DNA of 44,243 nt from Bacteriovoracaceae bacterium. GTDB lineage: Bacteria; Bdellovibrionota; Bacteriovoracia; Bacteriovoracales; Bacteriovoracaceae. Below the pieces are notes generated by a model that did not search any database, was not told the DNA's origin, and worked only from the letters and a program-made list of their open reading frames with translations. Shown here in pieces: positions 1-9,226 of this stretch; within the stretch, counting starts at the first letter, position 1; the number at the start of each line of letters is the position of its first letter. Position numbers and translations under genes: made by a program. The stretch lies in assembly GCA_016784965.1 (NCBI GenBank), contig JADHTQ010000039.1, forward strand, positions 1 through 44,243, written 5' to 3'.

Positions 1-324
1 TTTTCTTTGTATAATAGGCCAACATTTATTGTTTGCAGACTGCTTAAGGAAAAATATCGTAAAAATGACCATGTCAATGACCAGGACAGGTATTTGAAGA
101 TCAGATCAAGTTTAGGATGAAAAATTCAGGTTAGATGAGGATCATCATTTTCCCAACCATCAGTTTTCCAAAAGGTTTCCATAGTTTACATCATCTCAGA
201 CTATTTGGGCAATAGATATGTCTAGTTTGGGCAATGAATGCGCCGCTCTAAACACTCTTGAATTATTAGTTCCATTTTGCTACAAATTGCAAAAGATTAT
301 GAGTTATAAGCATTGGATAATTAA
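1..324. other. Non-coding leader region
   Basis: I see no credible coding frame here. Two copies of TTTGGGCAAT lie about 27 bp apart near positions 205-235, close upstream of the acetyltransferase gene. No convincing -35/-10 pair or terminator was recognised. It may hold the promoter of the gene starting at 325. Confidence 0.4.
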
Positions 325-1149
325 ATGAAAATTCGCTCCCTGGGCCGCAAAACCGATTTAATCTTTGCAAAATTTTCTGGATCTGTAGTGGATAAGGGAA
401 GTTATACTGTGATCCAAACTCCCAATAATCCTGGGTTTCATTGGGGTAATTACATCATATTTGACCACCCTCCCAAGGCGGGAAGCTATGAAGAATGGAC
501 AAATTTGTTTAAATCGGAATTTCCTTATTACGATAACCCGGGCCACTTTGTTTTTACTTGGGATACAGAAAATGAGAGTAAGGGTGAGTTTGATGAGTTT
601 TTGAGTGAGGGTTTTGAATTTGATTCTGGGATAGTACTTGTTGCAAGTAAGCTGAATCCTTCCCCACACTTTGAGAAAACTGTAGACTTTAGTGTAAGAA
701 AAATTACATCTGAGGAGGAGTGGGAAGATATAGCACAGCTACAAACTCTTTGTGCAGATCCCAAATTTGAACAATCAGCTTATCTGGAATTTAAGAGACA
801 ACAGATGTCAAATTACAAAAAAATGTCTCAAGCTGGGATGGGGAACTGGTTTGGAGCATATATTGAAGATAAGCTAGTGGCCGATCTTGGCATTTTTTAT
901 GAAGGCGAAATTGGTCGCTACCAAAATGTAGGTACACATCCTGACTTTAGACGACGAGGAATTTGTGGAGCCCTAGTTTACAAAACCGGCCTATTGGCCT
1001 TTAAGGAGATGGGGGTGAAGGTTCTTGTAATGGAAGCAGATATCGATTACCACGCAGCTAGAATCTATCAGTCAGTAGGGTTTGCAAAAAATGAAATCAA
1101 TTATGCCTTGAGCTGGTGCGCTGAGTCCCACAAGTCTGCTGGCACCTAA
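325..1149 (+). CDS. GNAT family N-acetyltransferase
   Basis: This 274-aa protein probably transfers an acetyl group from acetyl-CoA to an unknown acceptor. The C-terminal half (about residues 125-265) is a GNAT fold. The acetyl-CoA pyrophosphate-binding motif A is visible as VGTHPDFRRRGICGALVY (Q/RxxGxG/A-type), followed by AARIYQSVGF, the usual motif B end. The N-terminal 120 residues do not show a second obvious GNAT motif and may bind substrate. The last codons (AESHKSAGT) are encoded by a dispersed repeat also found near 38.1 and 43.8 kb, so the natural C-terminus may have been replaced. The stop codon overlaps the stop of the convergent gene on the other strand. Substrate unknown. Confidence 0.85.
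   Translation: MKIRSLGRKTDLIFAKFSGSVVDKGSYTVIQTPNNPGFHWGNYIIFDHPPKAGSYEEWTNLFKSEFPYYDNPGHFVFTWDTENESKGEFDEFLSEGFEFDSGIVLVASKLNPSPHFEKTVDFSVRKITSEEEWEDIAQLQTLCADPKFEQSAYLEFKRQQMSNYKKMSQAGMGNWFGAYIEDKLVADLGIFYEGEIGRYQNVGTHPDFRRRGICGALVYKTGLLAFKEMGVKVLVMEADIDYHAARIYQSVGFAKNEINYALSWCAESHKSAGT
1117..1145 (-). repeat. Dispersed 29-bp repeat, copy 1
   Basis: The minus strand here reads GTGCCAGCAGAC, then CTTGTGGGACTCAGCGCA after one T. Copy 3 (43778-43806) matches at about 25 of 29 positions and copy 2 (38105-38126) is identical over 22 bp. The copy begins right after the stop codon of the minus-strand gene and encodes the last residues of the plus-strand acetyltransferase. Confidence 0.8.
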
Positions 1150-2546
1150 AGCATGGAGGCGCGAGGGAGGTCGTGACTGAATATTTGCATCATGAGTCTT
1201 ACGCACTCGAGGCCTGCGTAGCGTTTGTCGTTTATGTGGCCTAGTTTTGAGCTTCTAAACCACTGTCTTAGGAGTGGTACTTGTTGTGTGTAGGACCATC
1301 CCCTTATAATTCGCTCGTAGTCATGCTCTAAAACCATTGCTACAGCTGCGCTCTCTTGGTTTTTTAATACTTTTATGAAAAAGGTGTGAGCTGGAAGCAT
1401 TGGGCGTCCAAACTCCTCTGCAGTAATTGGCGACTCACCCCTATCAACGAGATCTGCTATTTGTTCAATTAGCAGATACTTTTGAACAACTGGGCTGCTT
1501 TCAAGGTCTGCAGTTGGGGCCAATAGTCCTTTTTTTCTAAAAAAACTTAGAGCTACTGCCTTATCAGCTGCATTTAGCTCAGACACTAGCTTCTTGGTTT
1601 CATTTTGCCATGCAGGAGGAATAGCTGAAAAATCTATTCCATAGTTTTGGAACAACTTTGAAGAGATTGACTCATCTCCTGTTGCCAGTTCGTACCTTGT
1701 AGAAAACTCAGGAGACTGATTGATTTTGGTCTGATCATGCAATAGTAAAAACTCCTCTAATATTTTTGGATCAACATTATCAAATTGATCAAACCTATCT
1801 CTTACTGCTAAGCCGACCTTGGTAGTTCTCAAAATATGGGTAAAATTATACAATCGATACTCTACAGGAGTTCTCACAAGACGTGTGCTCCTTCCTCCAT
1901 TTGCTTTTAGAAGTTTTAGCTCTGTTTCTAATTTAAGTGCTAATTTTGCAGATTGGCTATCGTTTAGGACACTTTCAAAATAATGATGGGCAGGTAGCAT
2001 CGCCCTACCGTACATAGATTGTGAGTCTGCACTGTGAGCTCTTTCTACTACTTGGACAATTCTTGCCACTTGTAGATATTTTTTTGTTAAAAAATTATCC
2101 TTCAATCTCTCATCTTGGCCCAAGATCTGCTTGCCAATAAAAAATCTACGGGCCGATAGCCTTTCTAGCTCTGATATTTGTTTAAATAATTCTTTAGCTC
2201 GCTCTTGCTCTGCTTCTGGTAGTCCTGTTGTATCAACGGTTAGATAGTGATGCAACCTATCGCAATCAATGGTTTTGGCCAAATCTAGATCACAACTTTT
2301 TTGCAAAACATCTATTTTAACTTTTCCATATTGCAATAAAAACTCTTGTAGGATTGATGGATTTAGCTCTTTAAAAAGATCTGACATTTTAAGGAGTGCG
2401 TCTCCGAGTTTGACCATATTAGTGGCATGAACTTCATATGCGCTAGCTAAACTTCCAACACTAGGTTCTTTGGCAGTAGTAAAAGAATTAACAGAACAAA
2501 TTATATATACCAATAATATCAATCTAAGTTTAAAAATCTTTTTCAT
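1146..2546 (-). CDS. Secreted tandem HD-like domain protein (paralogue 1)
   Basis: A 466-aa protein of unknown function with a signal peptide (about residues 1-25), so probably periplasmic. It is an internal duplication: residues about 40-205 and 237-405 align at a constant offset of about 197. Shared landmarks are FLLQYGKVKI versus FLLLHDQTKI, and GRAMLPAHHYF versus GRPMLPAHTFF. The second unit carries H237, H270-D271 and D368 (ADLVDRG), the H...HD...D spacing expected of an HD phosphohydrolase; the first unit keeps H40 but has YG in place of HD and looks catalytically dead. The HD assignment is inferred from these residues. A paralogue with the same architecture lies just upstream. The start has AGGTGG about 6 bases before the ATG. 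Confidence 0.75.
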   Translation of the reverse strand: MKKIFKLRLILLVYIICSVNSFTTAKEPSVGSLASAYEVHATNMVKLGDALLKMSDLFKELNPSILQEFLLQYGKVKIDVLQKSCDLDLAKTIDCDRLHHYLTVDTTGLPEAEQERAKELFKQISELERLSARRFFIGKQILGQDERLKDNFLTKKYLQVARIVQVVERAHSADSQSMYGRAMLPAHHYFESVLNDSQSAKLALKLETELKLLKANGGRSTRLVRTPVEYRLYNFTHILRTTKVGLAVRDRFDQFDNVDPKILEEFLLLHDQTKINQSPEFSTRYELATGDESISSKLFQNYGIDFSAIPPAWQNETKKLVSELNAADKAVALSFFRKKGLLAPTADLESSPVVQKYLLIEQIADLVDRGESPITAEEFGRPMLPAHTFFIKVLKNQESAAVAMVLEHDYERIIRGWSYTQQVPLLRQWFRSSKLGHINDKRYAGLECVRLMMQIFSHDLPRASML

Positions 2547-2657
2547 AAGTTACCACCTGTTATAACGTTGTGTGCAAAAATCGACTGTCGGTATTGCTTA
2601 CCAAGAAAGGTTTAAGAAAGTATGTTTAATTCTAGAAGAATTTGTCATATGAAATTC

Positions 2658-4055
2658 TTAAAGCATAGAGGCCTGAGGCAAATTGTGATTAAATATCTCC
2701 ATCATATATCGCACACATAAATTTCCTGTATAACGTCTATCCCTCAAATACCCCTTGTTGGTTAAGTGAATCCATCGCCTCAAAATTGGCACTTGCTCTA
2801 AATATGACCAACCTTTTACAACCCGGTCATACTGATACTCTAATGCAACTGCTATTGTTGCCGAGACTTGGTCTTTTAATACTTTAACAAAGAAGGTGTG
2901 AGCTGGAAGCATTGGACGCCCAAACTCTTCTGGAGTAATAGGAGATTGACCTCTATCAACAAGATCTGCAATTTTTTCAATTAGTAGATACTTTCTTACA
3001 AGAGGGTTATCTTCAATGTTTTCTTTTGGGCCCAAAAGTCCCTTCTGTCTAAAAAAATCAACTGCCACCGCTTTATCAACCGCATTAAGCTCACCCACAA
3101 GATTTTTTGTTTCATCTTGCCATGCAGTTGGGATACCTGAAAAATCAACTCCATAGTTTTGAAACAACTTTGAAGAGATTGACTCATCTCCCATGGCCAA
3201 ACTATATCTTTGAGAAAAATTTGGCGATTTGTTAATTTTTGATTGGTCGTGCAAGAGTAAAAATTCTTCCAATATTCTGTAATTAACATCTGCAAATTGA
3301 TCAAACTGATTTCTGATCATTAATCCAACTCTAGCGGCCCTTAGAATATGGGTGAAGTTGTATAGTCGATACTCAATTGGTGATCGAACAAATCTAGTGC
3401 TTCTTCCTCCATTTCCTTTAAGTAGTCTCAGTTCCGTTTCTAATTTATAGGCAATTTTGGCAGATTGACGATCATTTAACACTGTATCAAAGTAATAATG
3501 AGCAGGAAGCATTGATCTGCCATATAACGCTTGTGAATCTTGGCTATGACCTCTCTCCACTACTTGAGCAATTCTTGCTAACTGTAAATATCTAGCTACC
3601 AAGAAATTATTCTCCATTAGCTCATCTGCTCCTAAAATCTTCTTTTTAATAAAAAATTGTCGGTTTGCCTTCTTCTCTAGTATAGATAGTTCATTAAATA
3701 GTTCTTGGGCCTTATCTTGCTCAGTTTTTGATAGAGCTGTTGTATCAACTGTAAGATAGTGGCATAGTTTTTCATAATCTATTGAGGCTGCCTGTAACCC
3801 GCACTTGTTTTGTAAAATATCAATTTTTACCTTTCCATATTGCAATAGAAAATCTTGTAATATTGCCGGATTGATAGCTTGAAACCTATCTGAAAGGTCT
3901 AACAACGCATATCCAAGCTTAACCATGTTGTTAACGGGGCCATGATGAGCATTTATTAATAATGCAACACGATTATCTTCACATTTTATTGGTACACTTC
4001 TAGAACATATTATTAAAAATAAAATTATTGTCCTTAAATTTGATTTGATGCTCAT
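2658..4055 (-). CDS. Secreted tandem HD-like domain protein (paralogue 2)
   Basis: A 465-aa paralogue of the next gene on this strand, very similar along its whole length, so the pair arose by tandem gene duplication. The ATG at 4055 is preferred over the in-frame ATG at 4076 because a GCAGGAG ribosome site sits about 7 bases before it and it matches the paralogue's length. A signal peptide (about residues 1-25) precedes two repeated units. The second keeps the H (FTHILR), HD (LLLHDQSKI) and D (ADLVDRG) residues of an HD-type metal site. In the first unit the HD pair is YG and the first His is Pro (position 40), so it has decayed further than in the paralogue. The function is unknown; HD-type phosphohydrolase is an inference. 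Confidence 0.75.
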   Translation of the reverse strand: MSIKSNLRTIILFLIICSRSVPIKCEDNRVALLINAHHGPVNNMVKLGYALLDLSDRFQAINPAILQDFLLQYGKVKIDILQNKCGLQAASIDYEKLCHYLTVDTTALSKTEQDKAQELFNELSILEKKANRQFFIKKKILGADELMENNFLVARYLQLARIAQVVERGHSQDSQALYGRSMLPAHYYFDTVLNDRQSAKIAYKLETELRLLKGNGGRSTRFVRSPIEYRLYNFTHILRAARVGLMIRNQFDQFADVNYRILEEFLLLHDQSKINKSPNFSQRYSLAMGDESISSKLFQNYGVDFSGIPTAWQDETKNLVGELNAVDKAVAVDFFRQKGLLGPKENIEDNPLVRKYLLIEKIADLVDRGQSPITPEEFGRPMLPAHTFFVKVLKDQVSATIAVALEYQYDRVVKGWSYLEQVPILRRWIHLTNKGYLRDRRYTGNLCVRYMMEIFNHNLPQASML

Positions 4056-4314
4056 ATGGATTACTCCTGCTTTCATTAAATATCATTTAGTCTTTTTGTA
4101 ATAATTGTTTAACAGGGAATTGTTGAGAAACAATGAAATTTTGTTAAGAAAATTCCACATGCCATAGGAACATTTAATTCCTCTTGAATTTTATGTATAA
4201 AGGATTTAGCTTTTGTCTTTTAGATTAAGATAATTCAATACTTTTTCCATTTTAGCTTAACAATAATTATTTACTTTTATTTCCATAAAAATTTTTTTTA
4301 AAAGGTTACTATAC

Positions 4315-5253
4315 TTGAAAAACTTAAAGTTTATGATTGCACTACTGTTTATCCCACTTGCTTGTGCAAATATGCATGCTCAAAAAGTTTCAGAGCGTGG
4401 GTGCCCTTATGAAACGAATCAATTTCTCAACAGGCTTCTTTCAAGTACTTTTGAAGTACCAGTAAAGCTACCAGCTGCACTTTTGGTCTTAGAAAGACAA
4501 GCCATAAAGGGTGAATTAGAGCTTGCTGGTATGGTAATAGCAAAAGATGGCAGTCTACCAAAGCTAACAAGAGGCAGATATCAATTTATTATTGATCAGG
4601 ATTTAAATCTTGTTATAAGTAAATTAGTTCCATCAATATATTATGAAGATCATTTTGGTGATAATGTTAATTTTTTTGTCACTCACCAGTCACTGCTCAA
4701 TAAACTAGTTAAATACAAGAGAAAAAAATCAATGGAGCTACCAATTATTCATGGGGCAGGTCAACTACAGGTTATCGCTGATGACATGGTGGTTGGAATG
4801 AACAATAAGTCTGATTTGCATGTTTCAGGTTATAAGCACTTGGAATTTTCACGCATGGTTATTGAGGCCCATGGTCTATTTCTTAGAAGACATACAATGC
4901 CTTTTAAGACAGCAAAAGCTTATTTTCAAAGACCTTTAAAAAACTTAAGAATTTTACGCCTAAATGCTATGAAATATATTGCAGTAGAAAGCGATGAATA
5001 TTCGGCTCAACAATCTGACCGGTTTGCGCGTGCCTATGTTAAAATTCTTGATAAAGCAGCAAGAATCATTGCAGATACTGTAGATTTATCCCATACTGAT
5101 AAGTATATCCCTCACCTAAATAATATAGAGCAAATTATAAATAATATCAGAAGATCCAGTGTTGATGAGGTTGTCTATGATTTGCACAAACGCAAAACAT
5201 TACAACAAAGTTTAAGTTTGATAAATAGATTCATGGAGTGGCTTGATCTATAA
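4315..5253 (+). CDS. Secreted protein of unknown function
   Basis: A 312-aa protein that I do not recognise. It starts at TTG in MKNLKFMIALLF; the hydrophobic stretch ends with a plausible signal-peptidase I site (MHA|QKV). A Cys lies in the signal region (PLAC) but does not fit a lipobox well. The mature part has no obvious repeats or membrane segments and is moderately basic, with a helical-looking C-terminal third. It runs convergently into the 138-aa gene, overlapping it by about 23 bp, so the two 3' ends probably share a bidirectional stop region. The upstream 240 bp is AT-rich with several short inverted repeats such as ATTGTT-gaga-AACAAT near 4120. Confidence 0.6.
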   Translation: MKNLKFMIALLFIPLACANMHAQKVSERGCPYETNQFLNRLLSSTFEVPVKLPAALLVLERQAIKGELELAGMVIAKDGSLPKLTRGRYQFIIDQDLNLVISKLVPSIYYEDHFGDNVNFFVTHQSLLNKLVKYKRKKSMELPIIHGAGQLQVIADDMVVGMNNKSDLHVSGYKHLEFSRMVIEAHGLFLRRHTMPFKTAKAYFQRPLKNLRILRLNAMKYIAVESDEYSAQQSDRFARAYVKILDKAARIIADTVDLSHTDKYIPHLNNIEQIINNIRRSSVDEVVYDLHKRKTLQQSLSLINRFMEWLDL

Positions 5254-5647
5254 TTGATAATATATTGCAATTGTCGTTGATATGAACCTGTAGCTCATCA
5301 TTATCATTATATATTTTCAAACAGTAAATACACTGCCTATTTTGCTTGAAACTTTTTGGGTAGAAATAAGCTACTGCATCGTCGCATTCATCAACGTCAA
5401 ATATTGGATCTCCCATCACATCCCAAACATCATCTAGGTAAGAGATAATTTTTGCCCTCCAAAGTAGAATGCTTGTGGGGGAGTCAACTTTGATGTTTTC
5501 AAGCTGAGCAACAAGATACTCTTTCATCTTTTTAGAAAGCTTCGTATTATTTTGGATGTCCCCAGATGCCTGTTTTATCCATTTATTTATCGTTGAGTTA
5601 GCAGGATTAGAACTATTGATACATTCTATTTCTGGGAAGTAAACCAT
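5231..5647 (-). CDS. Small protein with a C2HC-like zinc-binding motif
   Basis: A 138-aa protein without a signal peptide. Its C-terminal end contains CIYCLKIYNDNDELQVHINDNC, i.e. C-x2-C-x11-H-x4-C with a flexible middle, which resembles a single zinc knuckle or finger; this reading is an inference. It is acidic and cytoplasmic by appearance. A TGGAG ribosome site lies about 8 bases before the ATG. It lies 28 bp downstream of the 599-aa RamC-like gene on the same strand and is probably the last gene of that transcript. Function unknown. Confidence 0.6.
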   Translation of the reverse strand: MVYFPEIECINSSNPANSTINKWIKQASGDIQNNTKLSKKMKEYLVAQLENIKVDSPTSILLWRAKIISYLDDVWDVMGDPIFDVDECDDAVAYFYPKSFKQNRQCIYCLKIYNDNDELQVHINDNCNILSIIDQATP

Positions 5648-5675
5648 CTATACTCCAGTGCTTACTCTAACTAAT

Positions 5676-7475
5676 TTAAAAATTATGCACTACCCAGTCA
5701 GGGGCAAATTTCTTCCCCCTTAGATCTGCCTCTAAAGCGCCAATTGCCCGCAATTGATCGTGAAGAGCTTCATCTGTTAACAGTTCTTTATTTGAGATAT
5801 GAACTTCTTGTCCCTCAAATAAATGCCTGCGACCTGTACTAGGATTTACAATATATCCTTGAGTGTCGACCCGGGCGACTCCAGGCAAACTGCCATCTAG
5901 CTGGCCATAACGGGTATAGATCCCAGGGGCCACCATTTTTTCACCATTTACTGGGATAAAATCATCAATGTGGTTTCTTTTAAGGGTTTGACTGATTTGG
6001 CCAGCAACATCTTTTGCCATAGAGTTGTCTGGTAGATAGACCGTAATGAATTTACCTTGCTGTCTGTTACCTGCAGAAAAAGAGGACATAAACTTTGCTT
6101 TGTCCCTGACAATCTTATGGGTTAACCCCATCTGTCGTAACTGCGGTAGGACAACTCCTGCCACTTTATCCATGTTTTCAGGTGTAGCACTAATGTGTAA
6201 TTTAAAACCTTGAGCGGGAAATGGTTTGTTTAAATTAGCTCTAAATGCACCCATGGGCAGATAGTCTCCATAGGATTGATAAACTTCTTCAAATGACCTT
6301 GTGGGTATAACACTTCCTTTTGCAGGCATAATACGTTTGGCAGTAACATCTTTGTGGCCAATAACTCTGCCGCTATCGTCAAAAAGTTCGACTCTAATTT
6401 TACCTTCAGGAGCCGGTCCTAGTATTCGCCCTTGATACGCCCCTCCTTTAGATCTGGGGACAGATACTCGAGTTCCCGCAGTTAAAGAAACTTGTCCTGG
6501 TTCTTTGGCCTTTAAAGCAGCAGCAGGAAGTGTGGGATCAGTGTCGGAGATGGGTAGTGGTGGATCTGCTTTTGCCTTACTAACTACTCGCCTAGCAGGT
6601 AGCTCCTTTGCTGCTGGTAACTGTTTTGCTAGAGGACTGTGTTTGATGACCTCTTGACCAGATCTGTCTAGATATACAACGTGATCACCCACTCTTTTAA
6701 ACCCCATGGCCCGCTCTTGGTCCCGGAGTGGATTGCCCAGAGTAGCTTCATTTAGTCGATTACGTCTAAGAATTTCTACTTCTGATTTCCCCTGTGGAAT
6801 GTAGCGAATAAAATCATCATCCATTTCAACCAGGCGACCCGAGTATTGATTTCCACTAAGTGATTTGACTTGGATTGGCTCACCAGCATGTAAATAAGAT
6901 CCACGCAACTGAAATGAAGTTGGGTCTAGACGTGCTCTACTAAGCTTGCTCAGCTCTGTAGAACCATTAGGGGTATAGTAAACAAAATCTGGGGTTATTC
7001 TGTCAATTGTTCCTGCATACTGATTTCCACTTTTAGAAGTGACAACAAAAGCATCACCTGAATGAAGACCTTTAACAGGAGTTGGTTTGAGGGCCGCTAA
7101 CCTATAATCGCCAAGCTTTTCAAAAGTATTCAAGTTAAGTCTAGAGCGCAAAAGAGTGACTTCTTCGCCATTTGATAAAATTGTAATACTGGTTTCATCA
7201 CTACCAAGGAGTGTGCCAGAATATTCATTGCCTCTTTTTGATAGGACTCTAATTTCTGAGTTTGGAGAGACGACCGCTTCGCCAAAGCTATTTTTGATGC
7301 GCAAATCTCCAATGGCCTCACTAGCTACTGCATTTGGCTTGTCAGTTTTTTTGCCATTAAAAAAACGATCTAAAAATCCCTGTTTAGCATCGCAAACTGA
7401 GGCACAATAGCTATCACCCACTCCAACTAGGAGAAAAATAATTACAAATAGCAGCGACTTTAGTACTACTTGCAT
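5676..7475 (-). CDS. Exported protein: SH3-like repeats plus RamC/LanKC-type lyase-like domain
   Basis: This 599-aa protein starts with a signal peptide (about 1-25), so it should leave the cytoplasm. Four repeats of a small beta-barrel type follow (about 73-118, 140-190, 198-243, 331-383), with signatures such as VLSKRGNEYSGTLLG, VTSKSGNQYAGTI, VKSLSGNQYSGRL and VPRSKGGAYQGRILG; a Pro/Ala-rich linker precedes the fourth. Residues about 395-530 closely resemble the N-terminal lyase domain of class III lanthipeptide synthetases: GFKLHISATPEN (K425, H427), HKIVRD (K454, R457), GKFITVYLPDN (474-484) and YTRYG (520-524). The K-x-H plus distal Lys pattern is the catalytic set of the OspF/SpvC phosphothreonine-lyase family as I recall it. 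No kinase or cyclase domain follows. It overlaps the upstream gene by 10 bp (translational coupling). A secreted phospho-Ser/Thr lyase-like function is inferred. Confidence 0.75.
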   Translation of the reverse strand: MQVVLKSLLFVIIFLLVGVGDSYCASVCDAKQGFLDRFFNGKKTDKPNAVASEAIGDLRIKNSFGEAVVSPNSEIRVLSKRGNEYSGTLLGSDETSITILSNGEEVTLLRSRLNLNTFEKLGDYRLAALKPTPVKGLHSGDAFVVTSKSGNQYAGTIDRITPDFVYYTPNGSTELSKLSRARLDPTSFQLRGSYLHAGEPIQVKSLSGNQYSGRLVEMDDDFIRYIPQGKSEVEILRRNRLNEATLGNPLRDQERAMGFKRVGDHVVYLDRSGQEVIKHSPLAKQLPAAKELPARRVVSKAKADPPLPISDTDPTLPAAALKAKEPGQVSLTAGTRVSVPRSKGGAYQGRILGPAPEGKIRVELFDDSGRVIGHKDVTAKRIMPAKGSVIPTRSFEEVYQSYGDYLPMGAFRANLNKPFPAQGFKLHISATPENMDKVAGVVLPQLRQMGLTHKIVRDKAKFMSSFSAGNRQQGKFITVYLPDNSMAKDVAGQISQTLKRNHIDDFIPVNGEKMVAPGIYTRYGQLDGSLPGVARVDTQGYIVNPSTGRRHLFEGQEVHISNKELLTDEALHDQLRAIGALEADLRGKKFAPDWVVHNF

Positions 7476-9211
7476 TTTGGAAGCCTCCTAACTATAGTTG
7501 CGGCCTCTTTTTTGGGCAGAGTTGATAACTTTTTCATAAAACGCTTTTTGACCCCTTCTTTCATATTAGATAAGAAATTTTTTAATCTTGTAGTTAGATT
7601 TCCTGTTTGAGTTTTTAAATAGGTCAACAAACGACTAGGTGTTTTTGTACTTTTCCCCACTGCGCTTGTTACCCTTGCCGTGTTGGTAGCAGCTGGAGCT
7701 ACGGTTGTAGCTTTTGTACCCCATCTTGAAAACATACGTTGTCCTGCTGTATTACCTGCAATGAAGGCCCTTTCTCCCAGAGTAAAGTAGGCCCTTATGG
7801 GACTAGTAACCACACTTGTCGCTTGTCCTGCTAACCTCCCACCAGCAAGAGTAATCTGACCAAGATTAGTGTTAACAATAACTTGACCAAGCTCTCCACT
7901 TTTTGTTGCCATCTGCTGAGCAAATTTTGAAATGGCTAGGGCAGTTGGGGTGGATGCAATGGTAGAGGCCAAGGCCCCAAGTCTAGCACCTGCTGCAGAG
8001 ACAGTTGCTGTAATGGCACCACCTGCTCTTATGACACTTTTTGGAATTTTTGGAAGAGCAGCGGCTACTTTTGCGCCAATTTGGGCCAATTTACCTGAGC
8101 TTGCAACTGCTTTTATCCCCCCAACAATTCCTCCTGTTAAATACAGTAAGATAATTTCTGAAGCCAGCAACCCTGCTACTCCACAAGCAGCATTTAGTTT
8201 TTGTTCACAAGTAGCACACCCCCAAGGATCAGTTCTTTTTTTACATGTCTGGCCCTTTGCTGGCGGGGGTCGGTCAAGGCACGTTTGTAAAGGGACTTTA
8301 CACTTAGATAGGTGAGGTACTCCCTCCCACTGCTTACACATAAACTTTTTTGCAATATAATCTTCGATAGAATGCCATATCTTTTTTCCCATCTCCTTCA
8401 AGGTTTCTATTGGTGCTTTTTTAAATTTAGCAACAAAACCTTCGCTTGTTTGTTCTGCTGCGTGCATCCCGTTTGCTACTTTATCTTCAACATCACTAGA
8501 GGAACTAAAAAGTCCTCGAATTTTCCCTCCCACCCACGAGGCGCTCATTTTGGTCACTTGCCATAAAGCAGTGACATTTCCCCAAAGGCCAGACAAAATA
8601 CCTGTTATAACTTCTGATATACAATCTGATCGCCCTGTACTGTTAAGACATTTGCCCGTGCTACTATTTGCATCACTAAAGCGGTTAACCATGGTTCTAA
8701 GTGGCCCAAACATAGCAGATCTAACCACATTACAAGCAACAGTTTTTGCACACTTTCCATTACTTTCTTTAATCTTAGTTGTAGAACAGCTAACCAGATC
8801 ACCTTGTATAACTTGTGCAACATCGCCATTTAAGGCACTCGCTGCAGCTAAACCACGATCACCTGCTCCACTCGATTGGCAGTTACCCAAGACCTGCAAC
8901 TTGTGTGGGTAAAACTGCCTAAAAAATGTTATTTCGGAGTTTAAACGTAGGGCCTCCTTACCACAATTGAGTTCATCTCCAGTTGATTGATCCTTTAAGG
9001 TGACATTTTTTAGCTTTTTACCATCCATACAAAGAGCAGCAAAGATTTGCTGTCGCTTTAGGTTGTTTTTCATTAGAGCTGTTACTTGTTTACTTGAAAG
9101 CTGATGGAATTTCTCAAAAGGAATATTTGCCATTGCTACTGGACTGTACATCATTGTCACAGTACAAATAGTAAGCATTAAATAGTTGATTAAATCTTTA
9201 AAAAATCTCAC
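7466..9211 (-). CDS. Exported Cys-rich protein with hydrophobic Ala/Gly-rich region
   Basis: A 581-aa protein of unknown function with a signal peptide ending near VAMA (about residue 28). About 17 cysteines are spread through residues 60-345, dense at 292-343 (C292, C304, C311, C323, C332, C335, C343), as expected for a disulfide-bonded periplasmic or surface protein. A hydrophobic Ala/Gly-rich region (about 342-425) could insert into a membrane. The C-terminal 100 residues are strongly basic. The start is a GTG. The gene lies 15 bp after the 188-aa gene and overlaps the RamC-like gene by 10 bp, so the two products are probably made together and may interact. The 529-aa protein at 39623 has a similar overall build, but I cannot show homology. 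Confidence 0.65.
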   Translation of the reverse strand: MRFFKDLINYLMLTICTVTMMYSPVAMANIPFEKFHQLSSKQVTALMKNNLKRQQIFAALCMDGKKLKNVTLKDQSTGDELNCGKEALRLNSEITFFRQFYPHKLQVLGNCQSSGAGDRGLAAASALNGDVAQVIQGDLVSCSTTKIKESNGKCAKTVACNVVRSAMFGPLRTMVNRFSDANSSTGKCLNSTGRSDCISEVITGILSGLWGNVTALWQVTKMSASWVGGKIRGLFSSSSDVEDKVANGMHAAEQTSEGFVAKFKKAPIETLKEMGKKIWHSIEDYIAKKFMCKQWEGVPHLSKCKVPLQTCLDRPPPAKGQTCKKRTDPWGCATCEQKLNAACGVAGLLASEIILLYLTGGIVGGIKAVASSGKLAQIGAKVAAALPKIPKSVIRAGGAITATVSAAGARLGALASTIASTPTALAISKFAQQMATKSGELGQVIVNTNLGQITLAGGRLAGQATSVVTSPIRAYFTLGERAFIAGNTAGQRMFSRWGTKATTVAPAATNTARVTSAVGKSTKTPSRLLTYLKTQTGNLTTRLKNFLSNMKEGVKKRFMKKLSTLPKKEAATIVRRLPKCK

Positions 9212-9226
9212 TTTTTTAATAATTCC

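Noticed and set aside
4315-4380. Lipobox in the 312-aa protein
   Set aside because: The Cys is preceded by P-L-A, which is a poor lipobox, and a signal-peptidase I site follows (MHA|QKV).
7932-8912. Open frames on the plus strand opposite the 581-aa gene
   Set aside because: They lie antisense within a long, well-supported gene with a signal peptide and patterned cysteines; no ribosome sites or family signals.
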